A stretch of DNA of 64,000 bases, taken from an uncultured Mucilaginibacter sp. (GTDB lineage: Bacteria > Bacteroidota > Bacteroidia > Sphingobacteriales > Sphingobacteriaceae). Every line of letters begins with the position of its first letter. Position 1 is the stretch's first letter. The stretch covers positions 1-64,000 of the forward strand of contig CAIPFE010000007.1 of assembly GCA_903864275.1 (NCBI GenBank), written 5' to 3'. The position numbers and the translations under genes were made by a program. Positions 37,677 to 46,602 of the stretch are shown here, one piece after another. The notes beneath the pieces were generated by a model. The model was not told the origin of the DNA and ran no database searches. It saw nothing but the letters and a program-made list of their open reading frames with translations.

Positions 37677-37961
37677 ATGTTGAATATTACAGTACCTTCG
37701 GACGGTCCCTCGCAGCTTACTTTTACAGCTTTTGAGCGTTTCGATCTGCCCACGCCACCCAGCGGGGTCGATGCTGAAGTCAATAACGATGTAATACTGA
37801 AATTTGAAAGTGAAGAAGAGGCCATTAATTATGCCGGGCAGTTAGAAGATTTGTCATCTGAATTAAATAATAAATCTTCTATAGAAAATATTGCTATAAA
37901 TGATATAATTTTAGCTATCCGTAATGATGAATTTGTACAAAGCTATTTACAAAATAATTAA
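37677..37961 (+). CDS. Small protein of unknown family, paralogue 1
   Basis: 94 residues, no signal peptide and no membrane segment. It shares with the next gene the pattern M-L-x-I-T-x-P near the start, F-x-x-F-x-x-[FY]-x-L-P-x-P near residue 20-28, a strand with V-x-x-F-x-[ND/S]-E near 45, Y-A-x-Q-L-E near 58 and I-R-N-D near 82. This suggests a small alpha/beta fold duplicated in tandem. Acidic, probably cytosolic. Not recognised as a known family. It is divergent from the ethanolamine permease. Confidence 0.7.
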   Translation: MLNITVPSDGPSQLTFTAFERFDLPTPPSGVDAEVNNDVILKFESEEEAINYAGQLEDLSSELNNKSSIENIAINDIILAIRNDEFVQSYLQNN

Positions 37962-37977
37962 ATAAAAATTTGATATT

Positions 37978-38352
37978 ATGTTACGTATTACGCTACCGCC
38001 GCTCAGTCCCAAACGGATAACTTTTTCTGATTTTAAAAATTACCACCTTCCTATTCCGTCAAAAGGGGTAAAGGAAAGGGGAAAGAAAAATACAGTCTTA
38101 GTTTTTGATAACGAGTATGACGCCGTTGTTTATGCTGACCAACTGGAAGAAATGGTGACAACTGTAAGTAAAACCTCGCCGGTAAAAAACATTCTTAGGG
38201 ATTTGATAACATCAATACGTAACGATGATACTATAAGGAACTACGTTGAATACTCTTCAATTTATACCTGGTTAAAAAATTGTGTAAAGGGCATCAGGTA
38301 CGCCATGAAGCCATCGCGCTATGCCTTAAAAAACGGCAAGTATACGCTGTAA
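37978..38352 (+). CDS. Small protein of unknown family, paralogue 2 with basic C-terminal tail
   Basis: 124 residues, starting 16 bp after paralogue 1 and probably co-transcribed. The first 94 residues align with paralogue 1 (M-L-R-I-T-L-P, Y-A-D-Q-L-E-E, S-I-R-N-D-D). It then has about 30 extra residues rich in Lys, Arg and Tyr (W-L-K-N-C-V-K-G-I-R-Y-A-M-K-P), which could bind nucleic acid or a membrane. Not recognised. A 14-bp inverted repeat follows. Confidence 0.7.
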   Translation: MLRITLPPLSPKRITFSDFKNYHLPIPSKGVKERGKKNTVLVFDNEYDAVVYADQLEEMVTTVSKTSPVKNILRDLITSIRNDDTIRNYVEYSSIYTWLKNCVKGIRYAMKPSRYALKNGKYTL

Positions 38353-38357
38353 AAGAA

Positions 38358-38434
38358 GCAAGAGCCAAGAAAACAAGAGCCAGGAAGCAAGATTCAAGAC
38401 ATTTCTGTCCTGGCGCTCGCTTCTTGGCTCTTGC
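38358..38434 (+). terminator. 14-bp inverted repeat after the small paralogues
   Basis: GCAAGAGCCAAGAA (38358-38371) pairs exactly with TTCTTGGCTCTTGC (38421-38434), and an inner GCCAGGA/TCCTGGC pair stabilises the stem. It starts 6 bp after the stop codon. There is no strong U-tract, so it may be an mRNA end-protecting stem. Confidence 0.55.
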
Positions 38435-38489
38435 ATTTACTCCCTCACTATTCTTTTTCCCCACCTGCAATACCAAGAGTGCAAAAAAA

Positions 38490-38572
38490 CAATCAAATAT
38501 TCAAATCCGAAATAACGCCAAATCCGAAATAATTATAAATCCGAAATCGAAATTCCGAAATCCGAAATCCAA
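38490..38572. repeat. Run of AAATCCGAAAT phrases
   Basis: AAATCCGAAATAACGCC, AAATCCGAAATAATT, AAATCCGAAATCG and CCGAAATCCGAAATCC follow each other, ending at the stop codon of the minus-strand TIM-barrel gene (38573). It is another local repeat phrase of the kind seen across the window. Confidence 0.6.
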
Positions 38573-39505
38573 TCACGCTTTCAGCGTTTCTGTTATGTAC
38601 TTAAAACTGCTTGCAATACTCGTAAAGGCATCCTTCGGCATATCGTGCTCTACAAAAAAATGTTTCATCCCGGTTGTTGCCTTATTTTCAAATATTCGTT
38701 TAAAATCAATGGTGCCACTGCCTACGGGTAATATTTCATTGTGAGTTGCATCGAGGTCCTTAACATGCCACAACGGGAATCTGCCGGGGTTTTGTTTAAA
38801 TAAAGCCACGGGGTCCTGCCCGCCTTTTACAGCCCATGCAAGGTCCAATTCCATTTTTACATTGCTTGGGTCGGTCTCAGTCAGAAGCAACTGGTATGGT
38901 ACCTTGCCTTCCACTTCATGAAATTCCATATCGTGGTTATGGTAAACAAACTGGATACCTACTTTTTTTGTTGCCTCGCCAGTTTTATTCAATACTTCAA
39001 TGGTCGATTTGATCTCGTCCAGCGTAGCGGTAGGCGAATTGGCGCAAACCAGGTATTGGATACCGCCCTCGGCAGCTTCATCAACCAGTTGCTGCATATT
39101 CTCTTTAAGGTTAAGCATCGCGCCGAATGTCATTGGCTTACCATCGGCGCCGACGGGCATTTTGTAGCCCTTGGGCAGTTTGAACGGTGCGCCAATAACG
39201 TGGTGCGATTTCCACGACATACCCAGGTCATTTACCATAGCCTTAAACCCCTTTGGTTTCATGCCATAATAGCCGCCCTTTTTGCTAAAAGCCGACTCCA
39301 TTTCTTTGTAGCCAATAGCGGCTATTTTTGTTAAGGTGCCTTTAACATCATCGTCTATAATGCCAAAAACCGTAAAAAGCTGCAGCCCGACCGGGTGCGG
39401 TGCAGCCATAAAATTAACGAGTGAACCGGCTTTGGTTGATAAAGCCATACCGCCAAGCACCAGTGTGCCTGTACTTTGCAAAAACTTGCGCCTGTTGTAA
39501 TTCAT
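38573..39505 (-). CDS. Tat-exported sugar phosphate isomerase/epimerase-like TIM-barrel protein
   Basis: 310 residues. The N-terminus N-R-R-K-F-L-Q-S-T-G is a twin-arginine signal, followed by a hydrophobic stretch and an A-x-x-A-like end. The mature part is a xylose-isomerase-like barrel with G-L-Q-L-F-T-V near residue 40, Y-H-N-H-D-M-E-F near 187, D-L-A-W-A-V-K-G-G near 224, W-H-V-K-D-L-D near 247 and V-E-H-D near 290, the usual metal-binding strands. Probably periplasmic and acting on a sugar or cyclitol; the substrate is unknown. Confidence 0.9.
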   Translation of the reverse strand: MNYNRRKFLQSTGTLVLGGMALSTKAGSLVNFMAAPHPVGLQLFTVFGIIDDDVKGTLTKIAAIGYKEMESAFSKKGGYYGMKPKGFKAMVNDLGMSWKSHHVIGAPFKLPKGYKMPVGADGKPMTFGAMLNLKENMQQLVDEAAEGGIQYLVCANSPTATLDEIKSTIEVLNKTGEATKKVGIQFVYHNHDMEFHEVEGKVPYQLLLTETDPSNVKMELDLAWAVKGGQDPVALFKQNPGRFPLWHVKDLDATHNEILPVGSGTIDFKRIFENKATTGMKHFFVEHDMPKDAFTSIASSFKYITETLKA

Positions 39506-39812
39506 GTAATTGGTAATTTAGTTTATGTGGTTGAAGTAAAGCTAACTGATAAAAAGGGAATTAAGAAATTTTATTGTGTCATTTTTACACAATGGGGGCA
39601 TAACAGTGAAAAAATTGCTTCTTAGCTATTACTCGGGATAGAGATCGTCAAAAAAATATCCTCAAACCAACGCTCATTCCTTTTTTATTTTCTTTAATTT
39701 GTTGCAATAAAATATAGGTTGGTTACGTAGTAGCATTATTAAAAACCATTACGTAATAGTATTATTTGGCGGCCAGTTTATTTTGTAACCTTTTTTATTC
39801 AGTAAAATTATT
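39506..39812. promoter_or_regulatory. Divergent gap with an operator-like palindrome and a direct repeat
   Basis: 307 bp, no gene. ATTGTGT-N7-ACACAAT (39573-39593) is a perfect palindrome about 70 bp before the TIM-barrel gene. TTACGTAGTAGCATTATT (39723-39740) and TTACGTAATAGTATTATT (39749-39766) are direct repeats, 16 of 18 identical, 26 bp apart and about 47 bp before the NHL gene. Either could be a binding site. Confidence 0.45.
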
Positions 39813-40895
39813 ATGAGAAGATCATTACTATTGTTGTTAACCGGCATATTATTTTTAACCGCGTGTAGCAAAAAAAGCCCTCCCAATAATAATAATGGCA
39901 ACCAGGGTGGTACTGTAATTACGCCTCCGGCACCTGCCGGCACGGTATCTACGGTTGCAGGCACGGGGCTACCCGGCGTCGTCAATGCCAAAGGCACTGC
40001 GGCATCTTTTTTCGATCCCACCGGGTTAGCGGTAGATGGCTATGATTATGTTTCGGTTGCCGACCAGCAAAACAATGTAATACGTAACATAAGCCCTTTT
40101 GATGTGGTATCCACACTTGCCGGTGATGGAATAGACAGCCTTGCCAACGGCGATGGGACTGCGGCTGCTTTTAGATTTCCGGCAGGAATTGCTATCGATT
40201 CAAAAGGCAATTTGTATGTTGCCGATACCGGGAACGACCTGATACGATTGATTACATCATCTGGTACTGTAAGTACGATCGCCGGGGGCGGGCCGATCGG
40301 TGCAACCAATGGTACAGGGGCTGCTGCGTCCTTTAGTTCGCCGGTTGGTGTTGCGATCGATGCGAGCGGTAATATCTACGTAGCAGATGCGGGTAATAAT
40401 CTTATCCGTGAGATAAGCCCGGCCGGTTTGGTAACTACCCTTGCGGGCAGTGGTGCGGCGGGCTTTGCCAATGGAACAGGGACCTCGGCTTCATTCAATT
40501 TCCCAAATGGCGTGGCGGTAGATGCATCAGGCAATGTATATGTAGCTGACCTGGAGAACCGTCTCATCCGCAAAGTAACCCAGGCAGGGGTAGTAAGTAC
40601 TTTTGCGGGCGGCCCCGGCGGCGCTTCGATCATTTTTAAGGCCCCGGCCGGCATAGCTGTTGACGCAAGCGGAAATGTATATGTGGCCGACGAGGGTAGT
40701 AATTTAATAAGTAAGATAACCCAGGCTGGCGTAGCAACTACATTGGCAGGGAGCGGCGCTGCTGGTTTCAGCGACGCTTTGGGAACAGCAGCTTCATTTA
40801 ATTTCCCAACGGGCGTTGCAGTAGATTCAAAAGGCAATGTTTATGTTGCTGACAGGGGTAATAATGCGATACGATTGATAAGCTCGGGGCAATAA
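39813..40895 (+). CDS. NHL-repeat beta-propeller lipoprotein
   Basis: 360 residues. A lipoprotein signal ends L-T-A-C near residue 18, followed by an Asn-rich linker. Then come about six NHL-like repeats of 50-60 residues with the recurring pattern V-A-x-D-[AS]-x-G-N-[VLI]-Y-V-A-D and the link V-S-T-[LIF]-A-G. They should close into a six-bladed propeller on the cell surface or in the periplasm. Such proteins bind other proteins or sugars; no catalytic residues are evident. The repeats are very similar at the DNA level, so copy number could drift. Confidence 0.88.
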   Translation: MRRSLLLLLTGILFLTACSKKSPPNNNNGNQGGTVITPPAPAGTVSTVAGTGLPGVVNAKGTAASFFDPTGLAVDGYDYVSVADQQNNVIRNISPFDVVSTLAGDGIDSLANGDGTAAAFRFPAGIAIDSKGNLYVADTGNDLIRLITSSGTVSTIAGGGPIGATNGTGAAASFSSPVGVAIDASGNIYVADAGNNLIREISPAGLVTTLAGSGAAGFANGTGTSASFNFPNGVAVDASGNVYVADLENRLIRKVTQAGVVSTFAGGPGGASIIFKAPAGIAVDASGNVYVADEGSNLISKITQAGVATTLAGSGAAGFSDALGTAASFNFPTGVAVDSKGNVYVADRGNNAIRLISSGQ

Positions 40896-40923
40896 AACCT
40901 GGCACCGAAAGAAAACGAACGTA

Positions 40924-40962
40924 GTCAGACTTACGAAGCTTCTAAAACTTCGTAAGCCTGAC
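40924..40962. terminator. Bidirectional terminator hairpin between convergent genes
   Basis: GTCAGACTTACGAAG (40924-40938) and CTTCGTAAGCCTGAC (40948-40962) pair over 15 positions with one mismatch and a nine-base loop. It lies between the stop codons of the NHL lipoprotein and the glucosidase gene. Confidence 0.75.
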
Positions 40963-40966
40963 CATA

Positions 40967-43564
40967 TTATTGATGCAGGCAATTGGCAATCAACCCCGTC
41001 CAGCCCGTTTGGTGGGATGCACCTACGCCGCGGCCATTGTCGCCATCAAAATATTCATAAAACAGTATATAGTCCTTAAAATCAGGGTCAGTTTGTATTT
41101 TCGGATGGCTGCCAAATACCGCTCTTTTACCATCCGAGTCACGTAAAAACAAGTTCGAGATTCTCTGGTACAGCTCATTTGCAACCTCCTTCAGGGTCAT
41201 GAAATTGCCCGAATTGGTTGGGCATTCAATTTTAAAGTCATCGCCATAATATTGGTAAAATGTGTGCAGGCTCTCTATCAGCATATAATTTATATGTATC
41301 CATATAGGGCCGCGCCAGTTGCTGTTGCCGCCAAACAAGCCGCTGTCGCTTTCAGCAGGCGTATATTTTACGCTGAAGTCCATTCCCTGGATGGCTACAT
41401 GATAGGGGTTATTCAGATAATGTTTTGAAACGGAGCGGATGCCATACGGGCTTAGAAACTCATTTTCATCCAGCATGTACCGCAGCAAGGATTTCATCCG
41501 GTAACCGCGCAGCAAGCTTATTAAATGTTTGCCGGGGCTTTTCGTCTCGGCCCAGCGGGATACCAGCGAAGCCAGGTCGGGCCGATTTTCGGCAAACCAG
41601 TTCATCCGGTTACTAAATATCGGATTATTGGTAATATCATCGTCGTTCAGCACTTCTGCAGCAAATAGCGGGATAAGCCCTACAATACTCCTTATACGCA
41701 GTTTTTGTGTGCTGTTATCCGGCAGGCGTATCTGATCATAAAAAAAGCCATCAGTATCGTCCCACAAGCCTTCATTATCCTGGCCCAGGTTTGAAATTGC
41801 ACCTGCAATGTATATAAAGTGCTCAAAAAACTTTGAGGCGATATCCCTGTAGGCATTGTTGGTTACCGCAAGTTCAGCGGCAATCCGCAATAGATTTAAC
41901 GAATATGTGGCCATCCAGCTGGTGCCGTCTGCCTGTTCAAGAGTTTCGCCCATGGGTAACTGCGCGTTACGGTCAAATACGCCTATATTATCAAGCCCCA
42001 GGAATCCACCTTCAAAAATATTATTGCCCGACGCGTCTTTACGGTTTACCCACCAGGTAAAATTGAGCATCAATTTATGAAATATCCGTTCCAGAAAATA
42101 AGTATCGCCCTGGCCATTATTGGCCACTTTATCTTTCTGATAAATCTTCCAGGTCATCATGGCATGTACCGGCGGGTTAGCATCGCCAAAGTCCCATTCG
42201 TACGCAGGCAGTTGTCCGTTCGGGTGCATATACCAGTCCCTGATCAACAGTGTAAGCTGATTTTTTGCAAAAGCCATATCCAGTGTCGCCAGCGGCAAGC
42301 AATGAAAAGCCAGGTCCCATGCCGCAAACCAGGGGTATTCCCATTTGTCAGGCATCGAAATAATATCCCTTGTATTCAGGTGCTCCCATTTACTGTTCCG
42401 CCTGTCTAACCTTTCCGTTGGCGGTTTAGGTTCGGCGGGATCGCCATTAAGCCAATGGCGTACGTCGTAATAATAAAATTGCTTGCTCCACAGCATTCCA
42501 GCAAAGGCCTGACGCTGTATAAGGCGGCGGTCGTCGTCTTTATTTCCTTCCTGTAATTCGTTATAAAACTGTTGCGCCTCTGCTGCCCTGGCATTAAAAA
42601 GCTGGTCAAAATCACCAAAACCATTGCTTGCATCCTTCGATAACCTTATCCTTACGGTAACGCTTTCTTTCGAGGGTACAGTTATATCATAATTGAGGCA
42701 GGCCTTTGTACCGGCTTTTTTCGGATTTACAGCATCAGCGCCATGCACGATATGGTCATTGATCCCGTCTTTGCAAAACTGTTTGCCATCATCATAATGA
42801 TACAGTCGTTTGGTATTTGTTTCGTTATCGCAAAACAATAATCCGGGAGACCCTTCGCCATTCAACCAAAACTGGCCAATATCCTTATGGTAAACTTCAA
42901 TTACGCCATGCGAATCGGCCAGCAACTCGGGCACATAACTATCATATCCCCAAGCCCAGGTATTACGAAACCATATGGTCGGCATTACATTTAAAGCAGC
43001 TTCCACGCCGCCCCGGTTATGCACGGTGATTTTTATTAGTATGTCTTCCTGCGAGTTTTTAGCATATTCAATAAACACATCAAAATAGGCATCCTGGTCA
43101 AACAGGCCGGTATCTATCAGTTCAAACTCGGGGTCGTTGCGGCCCCTTCGTTTATTTTCATCAACCAGCCATGCATAGGGATATTCATTTTGCGGGTATT
43201 TATAAAGCATTTTCTGGTACGAATGCGTAGGCGTATTATCAAGATAGTAATATAACTCCTTCACGTCTTCGCCGTGATTGCCTTCAGGGTTACTCAAGCC
43301 GAAATAGCGTTCTTTAATTATGGGATCTTTTTTGTTCCACAAGGCCACTGCAAAACAAAGTATTTGTTCATCATCGCATATCCCGCCAATACCCTCCTCG
43401 CCCCAGCGGTAGGCCTTGCTGCGGGCCATATCATGAGTAATATAATTCCAGGCATCGCCATTTGCGCTGTAATCCTCCCTGACGGTGCCCCACTGGCGGT
43501 CGCTTACGTAAGGTCCCCATTTTTTCCAGGTAGGGTCTTCTAATCTGGTTTGTTCTGTGTTCAT
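40967..43564 (-). CDS. GH63/MGH1-like glucosidase
   Basis: 865 residues without a signal peptide, so cytosolic. The N-terminal part (G-P-Y-V-S-D-R-Q-W-G-T-V-R-E-D-Y near residue 16) and the (alpha/alpha)6 C-terminal part with W-A-A/A-W-D-L-A-F-H near 410 and N-W-R-G-P-I-W-I-H-I-N-Y near 775 fit the GH63-like glucosidase family common in Bacteria. It should release glucose from the non-reducing end of alpha-glucosides or related disaccharides. It begins 27 bp after the M19 dipeptidase gene and may be the last gene of that operon, an odd functional mix. Confidence 0.88.
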   Translation of the reverse strand: MNTEQTRLEDPTWKKWGPYVSDRQWGTVREDYSANGDAWNYITHDMARSKAYRWGEEGIGGICDDEQILCFAVALWNKKDPIIKERYFGLSNPEGNHGEDVKELYYYLDNTPTHSYQKMLYKYPQNEYPYAWLVDENKRRGRNDPEFELIDTGLFDQDAYFDVFIEYAKNSQEDILIKITVHNRGGVEAALNVMPTIWFRNTWAWGYDSYVPELLADSHGVIEVYHKDIGQFWLNGEGSPGLLFCDNETNTKRLYHYDDGKQFCKDGINDHIVHGADAVNPKKAGTKACLNYDITVPSKESVTVRIRLSKDASNGFGDFDQLFNARAAEAQQFYNELQEGNKDDDRRLIQRQAFAGMLWSKQFYYYDVRHWLNGDPAEPKPPTERLDRRNSKWEHLNTRDIISMPDKWEYPWFAAWDLAFHCLPLATLDMAFAKNQLTLLIRDWYMHPNGQLPAYEWDFGDANPPVHAMMTWKIYQKDKVANNGQGDTYFLERIFHKLMLNFTWWVNRKDASGNNIFEGGFLGLDNIGVFDRNAQLPMGETLEQADGTSWMATYSLNLLRIAAELAVTNNAYRDIASKFFEHFIYIAGAISNLGQDNEGLWDDTDGFFYDQIRLPDNSTQKLRIRSIVGLIPLFAAEVLNDDDITNNPIFSNRMNWFAENRPDLASLVSRWAETKSPGKHLISLLRGYRMKSLLRYMLDENEFLSPYGIRSVSKHYLNNPYHVAIQGMDFSVKYTPAESDSGLFGGNSNWRGPIWIHINYMLIESLHTFYQYYGDDFKIECPTNSGNFMTLKEVANELYQRISNLFLRDSDGKRAVFGSHPKIQTDPDFKDYILFYEYFDGDNGRGVGASHQTGWTGLIANCLHQ

Positions 43565-43591
43565 ATTATTTTTTGTGATTACACCGATTAT

Positions 43592-44665
43592 TTAGCCCCA
43601 GGCATTTCTTAAAAACCGCAGCCAGTTGCCGTGCATCATATTTTCGATATCAGCTTCAGTATAACCACGTTTTTTTAATAAAGTTGGCACCTTTTGCAAA
43701 TCGGCGATAGTTTCCAGGTCATAAGGGCATTGTTCGCGCCCGAATGCGCCGTCAAGGTCGGTCCCCATACCTACATGCAGTGCATTGCCGGCTACCTGGC
43801 AAATATGGTCAACATGGTCTATCATCACATCCAGGTTACAGTTCATTGCCTTTGGGTCTGATATGCCCCTGATCCAGTTGGGCACCATCATCCAGGAATC
43901 GAGAGCTGCTCCTATAACAGCGCCGCGGTTAATTAGTTCTTTTATCATTTCGTCGCTAAACTGGCGGTTATGGTTAACCAAAGCCCTGCAAAGGTTGTGG
44001 CTTGCCCAAATATGGCCGTTAAAATGATCAAGCGCTTGCCAGAAGGCATCATCGCAAAGATGTGTTGCGTCAAGGATGATATTCAGCCGCTCCATTTCTT
44101 TTAATAATTCAAGGCCCTGCCTGCCCATTTTCCCTGTGGCGTCCGTTCCGTTTGCGTAGCGGCCCGGACCGTAATGTGCCGGGCCAACAGCCCTTAAACC
44201 ATAGTTATAAGCCCGATCCAAATGGCCGATGGTCACCAGGGAATCGGCTCCTTCCAAACTCAAAATATAGCCAATTGGTTTGCTTTGATTTGCTATCGAA
44301 CTATCAGCCCAAAGTTTGATATGTTTTTCAAGGCTTTGCAGATCATTTACCTGTACCATTTCCCCATCATCTTCCATTGCTTTATACCACGCAACCTGTC
44401 CCTGTGTTTGTGCCCAGGCCTGTTGAGGCGAATGCCACCCTGGCAACGGGTTCCCGGGGGCAACATATCGTCCGATCTGCGTACCCACTACTAAACCTAT
44501 ATTCCCCCTTCGTAATTCGGGCAGGGAAACTGTGGCTTTTGCCCGGTCGGGTTTATCGGTTAAACCTTTTTCACGTTCGTTGATCCCGGCAACGGTTTTC
44601 CGCAGGTCGCGGTTCCATTCCAGGGCGTTCATACTTAAATCTAAATGGGCGTCGATGGTGAACAT
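43592..44665 (-). CDS. Membrane-dipeptidase-like metallopeptidase (family M19)
   Basis: 357 residues with no clear signal peptide. Metal ligands appear in T-I-D-A-H-L-D (residues 3-9), D-A-T-H-L (near 200), A-S-H-N (near 223) and the late G-M-G-T-D-L-D-G near 300. M19 enzymes cleave dipeptides and accept D-residues at the C-terminal position. Located after the D-amino-acid enzyme and RidA genes, it could feed them. The gap before it holds GTTGATTGGGTTGATTAAG-type phrases (44666-44715). Confidence 0.88.
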   Translation of the reverse strand: MFTIDAHLDLSMNALEWNRDLRKTVAGINEREKGLTDKPDRAKATVSLPELRRGNIGLVVGTQIGRYVAPGNPLPGWHSPQQAWAQTQGQVAWYKAMEDDGEMVQVNDLQSLEKHIKLWADSSIANQSKPIGYILSLEGADSLVTIGHLDRAYNYGLRAVGPAHYGPGRYANGTDATGKMGRQGLELLKEMERLNIILDATHLCDDAFWQALDHFNGHIWASHNLCRALVNHNRQFSDEMIKELINRGAVIGAALDSWMMVPNWIRGISDPKAMNCNLDVMIDHVDHICQVAGNALHVGMGTDLDGAFGREQCPYDLETIADLQKVPTLLKKRGYTEADIENMMHGNWLRFLRNAWG

Positions 44666-44747
44666 TGGTGAATTAGTTGATTGGGTTGATTAAGTTTATT
44701 TGGTTGATTAAGCTATCGCTTTTAGCTTTAGTCTTTTTGCTCTCGGA

Positions 44748-45863
44748 TTAAATGGTGATTTTCCGGTCACGGGCTATATTTTTCCATTCTCCGCTTGTTT
44801 TGTTATTTTCAATAGTAATGGCCCGTTCGTACAGCGCAACAGTTGGGCAAATATGATAGGGCAGCCCATAAAGCACATCCCCTACCCTATATTTGTGACC
44901 TTCGCCGGCCTCCATTACTAAATGCTCTTCGCTCTGCCCGATTGGAACCAGCTCGGGGGCATTAAGCAAGAACACACGTTTAGCCAATTCTTTTTCGGCT
45001 GCAACTGATTTATGCCCAAGATCCAAACATATTTTTGTTTCATCAGGTAACGATATTACCCTGCTTATCACAAGTGCCGCAGTTAAAAATGGCTGCTCAG
45101 GTAGTTCCGTCTGGTACCCTTTATCCCAATAAACAAATGTGCCTGGACTGCATTCAATATGTTTTCTTTTGGCATAGATCGGGAACGTGGGTGAGCCGCC
45201 TGCTATAATAACAGGTTCGTGATAGCCAAGCCGCATCAAATCGGCTTGTAGTTTACTTACCGGTCCAAAAGCTTCATTACATTTTCCGGTGCGGATATTA
45301 AGCTCAGTATCGTGAATGTGCCCGTCATAGGCGTGCAGGCCTACAGGCTTAATGCCGGGCAGCAGCTCGCAATCAACATAAAGCTGCAAGGCCTCATTAC
45401 CCGGCGCTATACCTGTACGGTTCATACCAACATTCAGGTCAACATAAAGATGGATGCGAATTTTGTTTTTCAACGCAGCTTCCGATATTTCAACAGCCGC
45501 ACCGATATTATCCGCCAGGCACGAAAATTTGGTATCCGGGTACTTCGATATCAATTGCACAAACCTTTTGAGTTTGGGCCCGACGGGCTGATACGCCAAC
45601 AGAACATCCGGCGCTTTGCATATAGCCAGCATTTCAGCCTCGGCGATGGTGGCGCATTTAAATTTCGTGATGCCAGCTTTCAGCATTAATTGCGTAACTT
45701 CTTTGTTTTTATAGGTTTTAACATGCGGCCGCAAACGCGCCACATCATCCATCATGCTTTTAAGCAGGCTGATATTTTGTTTTACCCTTTCGGGATAAAC
45801 AACTAAAGCGGGGGTATCTAAATCTTCGATATCATCGATGACGTACCAATTCTGTGTGCTCAT
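44748..45863 (-). CDS. PLP-dependent D-threonine aldolase / D-serine dehydratase-like enzyme
   Basis: 371 residues. The alanine-racemase-type barrel starts near D-T-P-A-L-V-V-Y-P and has the PLP lysine in R-P-H-V-K-T-Y-K (about residue 49). The C-terminal D-serine-dehydratase-like domain keeps P-Y-H-I-C-P-T-V near 340, the His and Cys that bind the metal in this family. It cleaves D-threonine and relatives to glycine plus aldehyde, or dehydrates D-serine to pyruvate through 2-aminoacrylate. RidA beside it would favour the second activity. The sequence alone cannot decide. Confidence 0.85.
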   Translation of the reverse strand: MSTQNWYVIDDIEDLDTPALVVYPERVKQNISLLKSMMDDVARLRPHVKTYKNKEVTQLMLKAGITKFKCATIAEAEMLAICKAPDVLLAYQPVGPKLKRFVQLISKYPDTKFSCLADNIGAAVEISEAALKNKIRIHLYVDLNVGMNRTGIAPGNEALQLYVDCELLPGIKPVGLHAYDGHIHDTELNIRTGKCNEAFGPVSKLQADLMRLGYHEPVIIAGGSPTFPIYAKRKHIECSPGTFVYWDKGYQTELPEQPFLTAALVISRVISLPDETKICLDLGHKSVAAEKELAKRVFLLNAPELVPIGQSEEHLVMEAGEGHKYRVGDVLYGLPYHICPTVALYERAITIENNKTSGEWKNIARDRKITI

Positions 45864-45950
45864 CTGTTGCTAAATCTATTCTAAACAATTGTCGGAACTC
45901 ATCAACTTCTTCTTTCGGACTTCCGGACTTTACCGACTTTCGGACTCTAC

Positions 45951-46415
45951 TCAAAAAAGTTCAAACAATGCCTCTACTTCAACCGGGATATTATCAGGCA
46001 GCGAACCCATTCCAACTGCGCTGCGCACCCCTACTCCATTATCGTCGCCCCAGACTTTGGCGAAAAGCTCGCTGCAGCCATTGATGATGAAAGGATGTTT
46101 TTCAAAATCGGGTGTGCAGTTTACCATCCCCAATATTTTTATCACGCGTTTAACTTTGTTAAAGCTGCCTAAGTTTGTTTTGATTGTTGCCAATATGGCC
46201 AAACCAACCTGGCGGGCAGCCAGTTTGCCATTCTCCGGGCTTATGGTGTCGCCTATTCGCCCGATGATCAGGGAGCCATCGTCCTGCACTGTACCGTGTC
46301 CCGAAACATAAAGGTATTTGCCATTGATTAAACATGGTTTATAAACCCCAAGCGGTTTTGGGGCGGGCGGCAGGCTAAGTCCTAACGCGGCAAAGTTTTC
46401 ATCAGCTGTGTTCAT
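45951..46415 (-). CDS. RidA/YjgF-family protein
   Basis: 154 residues, longer than the usual 125-130 of RidA, as in the L-P-P-A-P-x-P-x-G-x-Y subgroup. It contains L-Y-V-S-G-H-G near residue 40, G-K-L-A-A-R-Q-V-G-L-A near 78 and E-V-E-A-L-F-E-L-F at the end. A RidA-type catalytic arginine near residue 105 is not certain in this subgroup. RidA hydrolyses reactive enamine/imine products of PLP dehydratases. It is the first gene of the D-amino-acid unit, directly after the terminator at 46453. Confidence 0.85.
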   Translation of the reverse strand: MNTADENFAALGLSLPPAPKPLGVYKPCLINGKYLYVSGHGTVQDDGSLIIGRIGDTISPENGKLAARQVGLAILATIKTNLGSFNKVKRVIKILGMVNCTPDFEKHPFIINGCSELFAKVWGDDNGVGVRSAVGMGSLPDNIPVEVEALFELF

Positions 46416-46438
46416 TTTTTTATAGGATATTTAACGAA

Positions 46439-46446
46439 CAAAACTA
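46439..46446 (-). promoter_or_regulatory. Candidate -7 box TAGTTTTG before the RidA gene
   Basis: The minus strand reads TAGTTTTG, matching TAnnTTTG, about 24 bp before the ATG at 46415. The -33 element would fall inside the terminator stem, where no TTTG is seen. Confidence 0.3.
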
Positions 46447-46452
46447 AAATAA

Positions 46453-46479
46453 AAAGCCGGGTATCTCACGCCCGGCTTT
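46453..46479 (-). terminator. Strong intrinsic terminator after the DoxX-like gene
   Basis: AAAGCCGGG (46453-46461) and CCCGGCTTT (46471-46479) form a perfect 9-bp GC-rich stem with a nine-base loop. On the minus strand TTTTTATTTTAG follows, the expected U-tract. It ends the long SusC/D operon and insulates the RidA unit. Confidence 0.85.
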
Positions 46480-46602
46480 CTCTTAAATCAATTAATCAAC
46501 GCTATCAAAATTTTATAATTACATCTATATTAAAATGTGATCTTCAAAAGCATTGCTATAAATATAATTACGAAGTATTGCTTCTAATTGTTACACAGGC
46601 GC

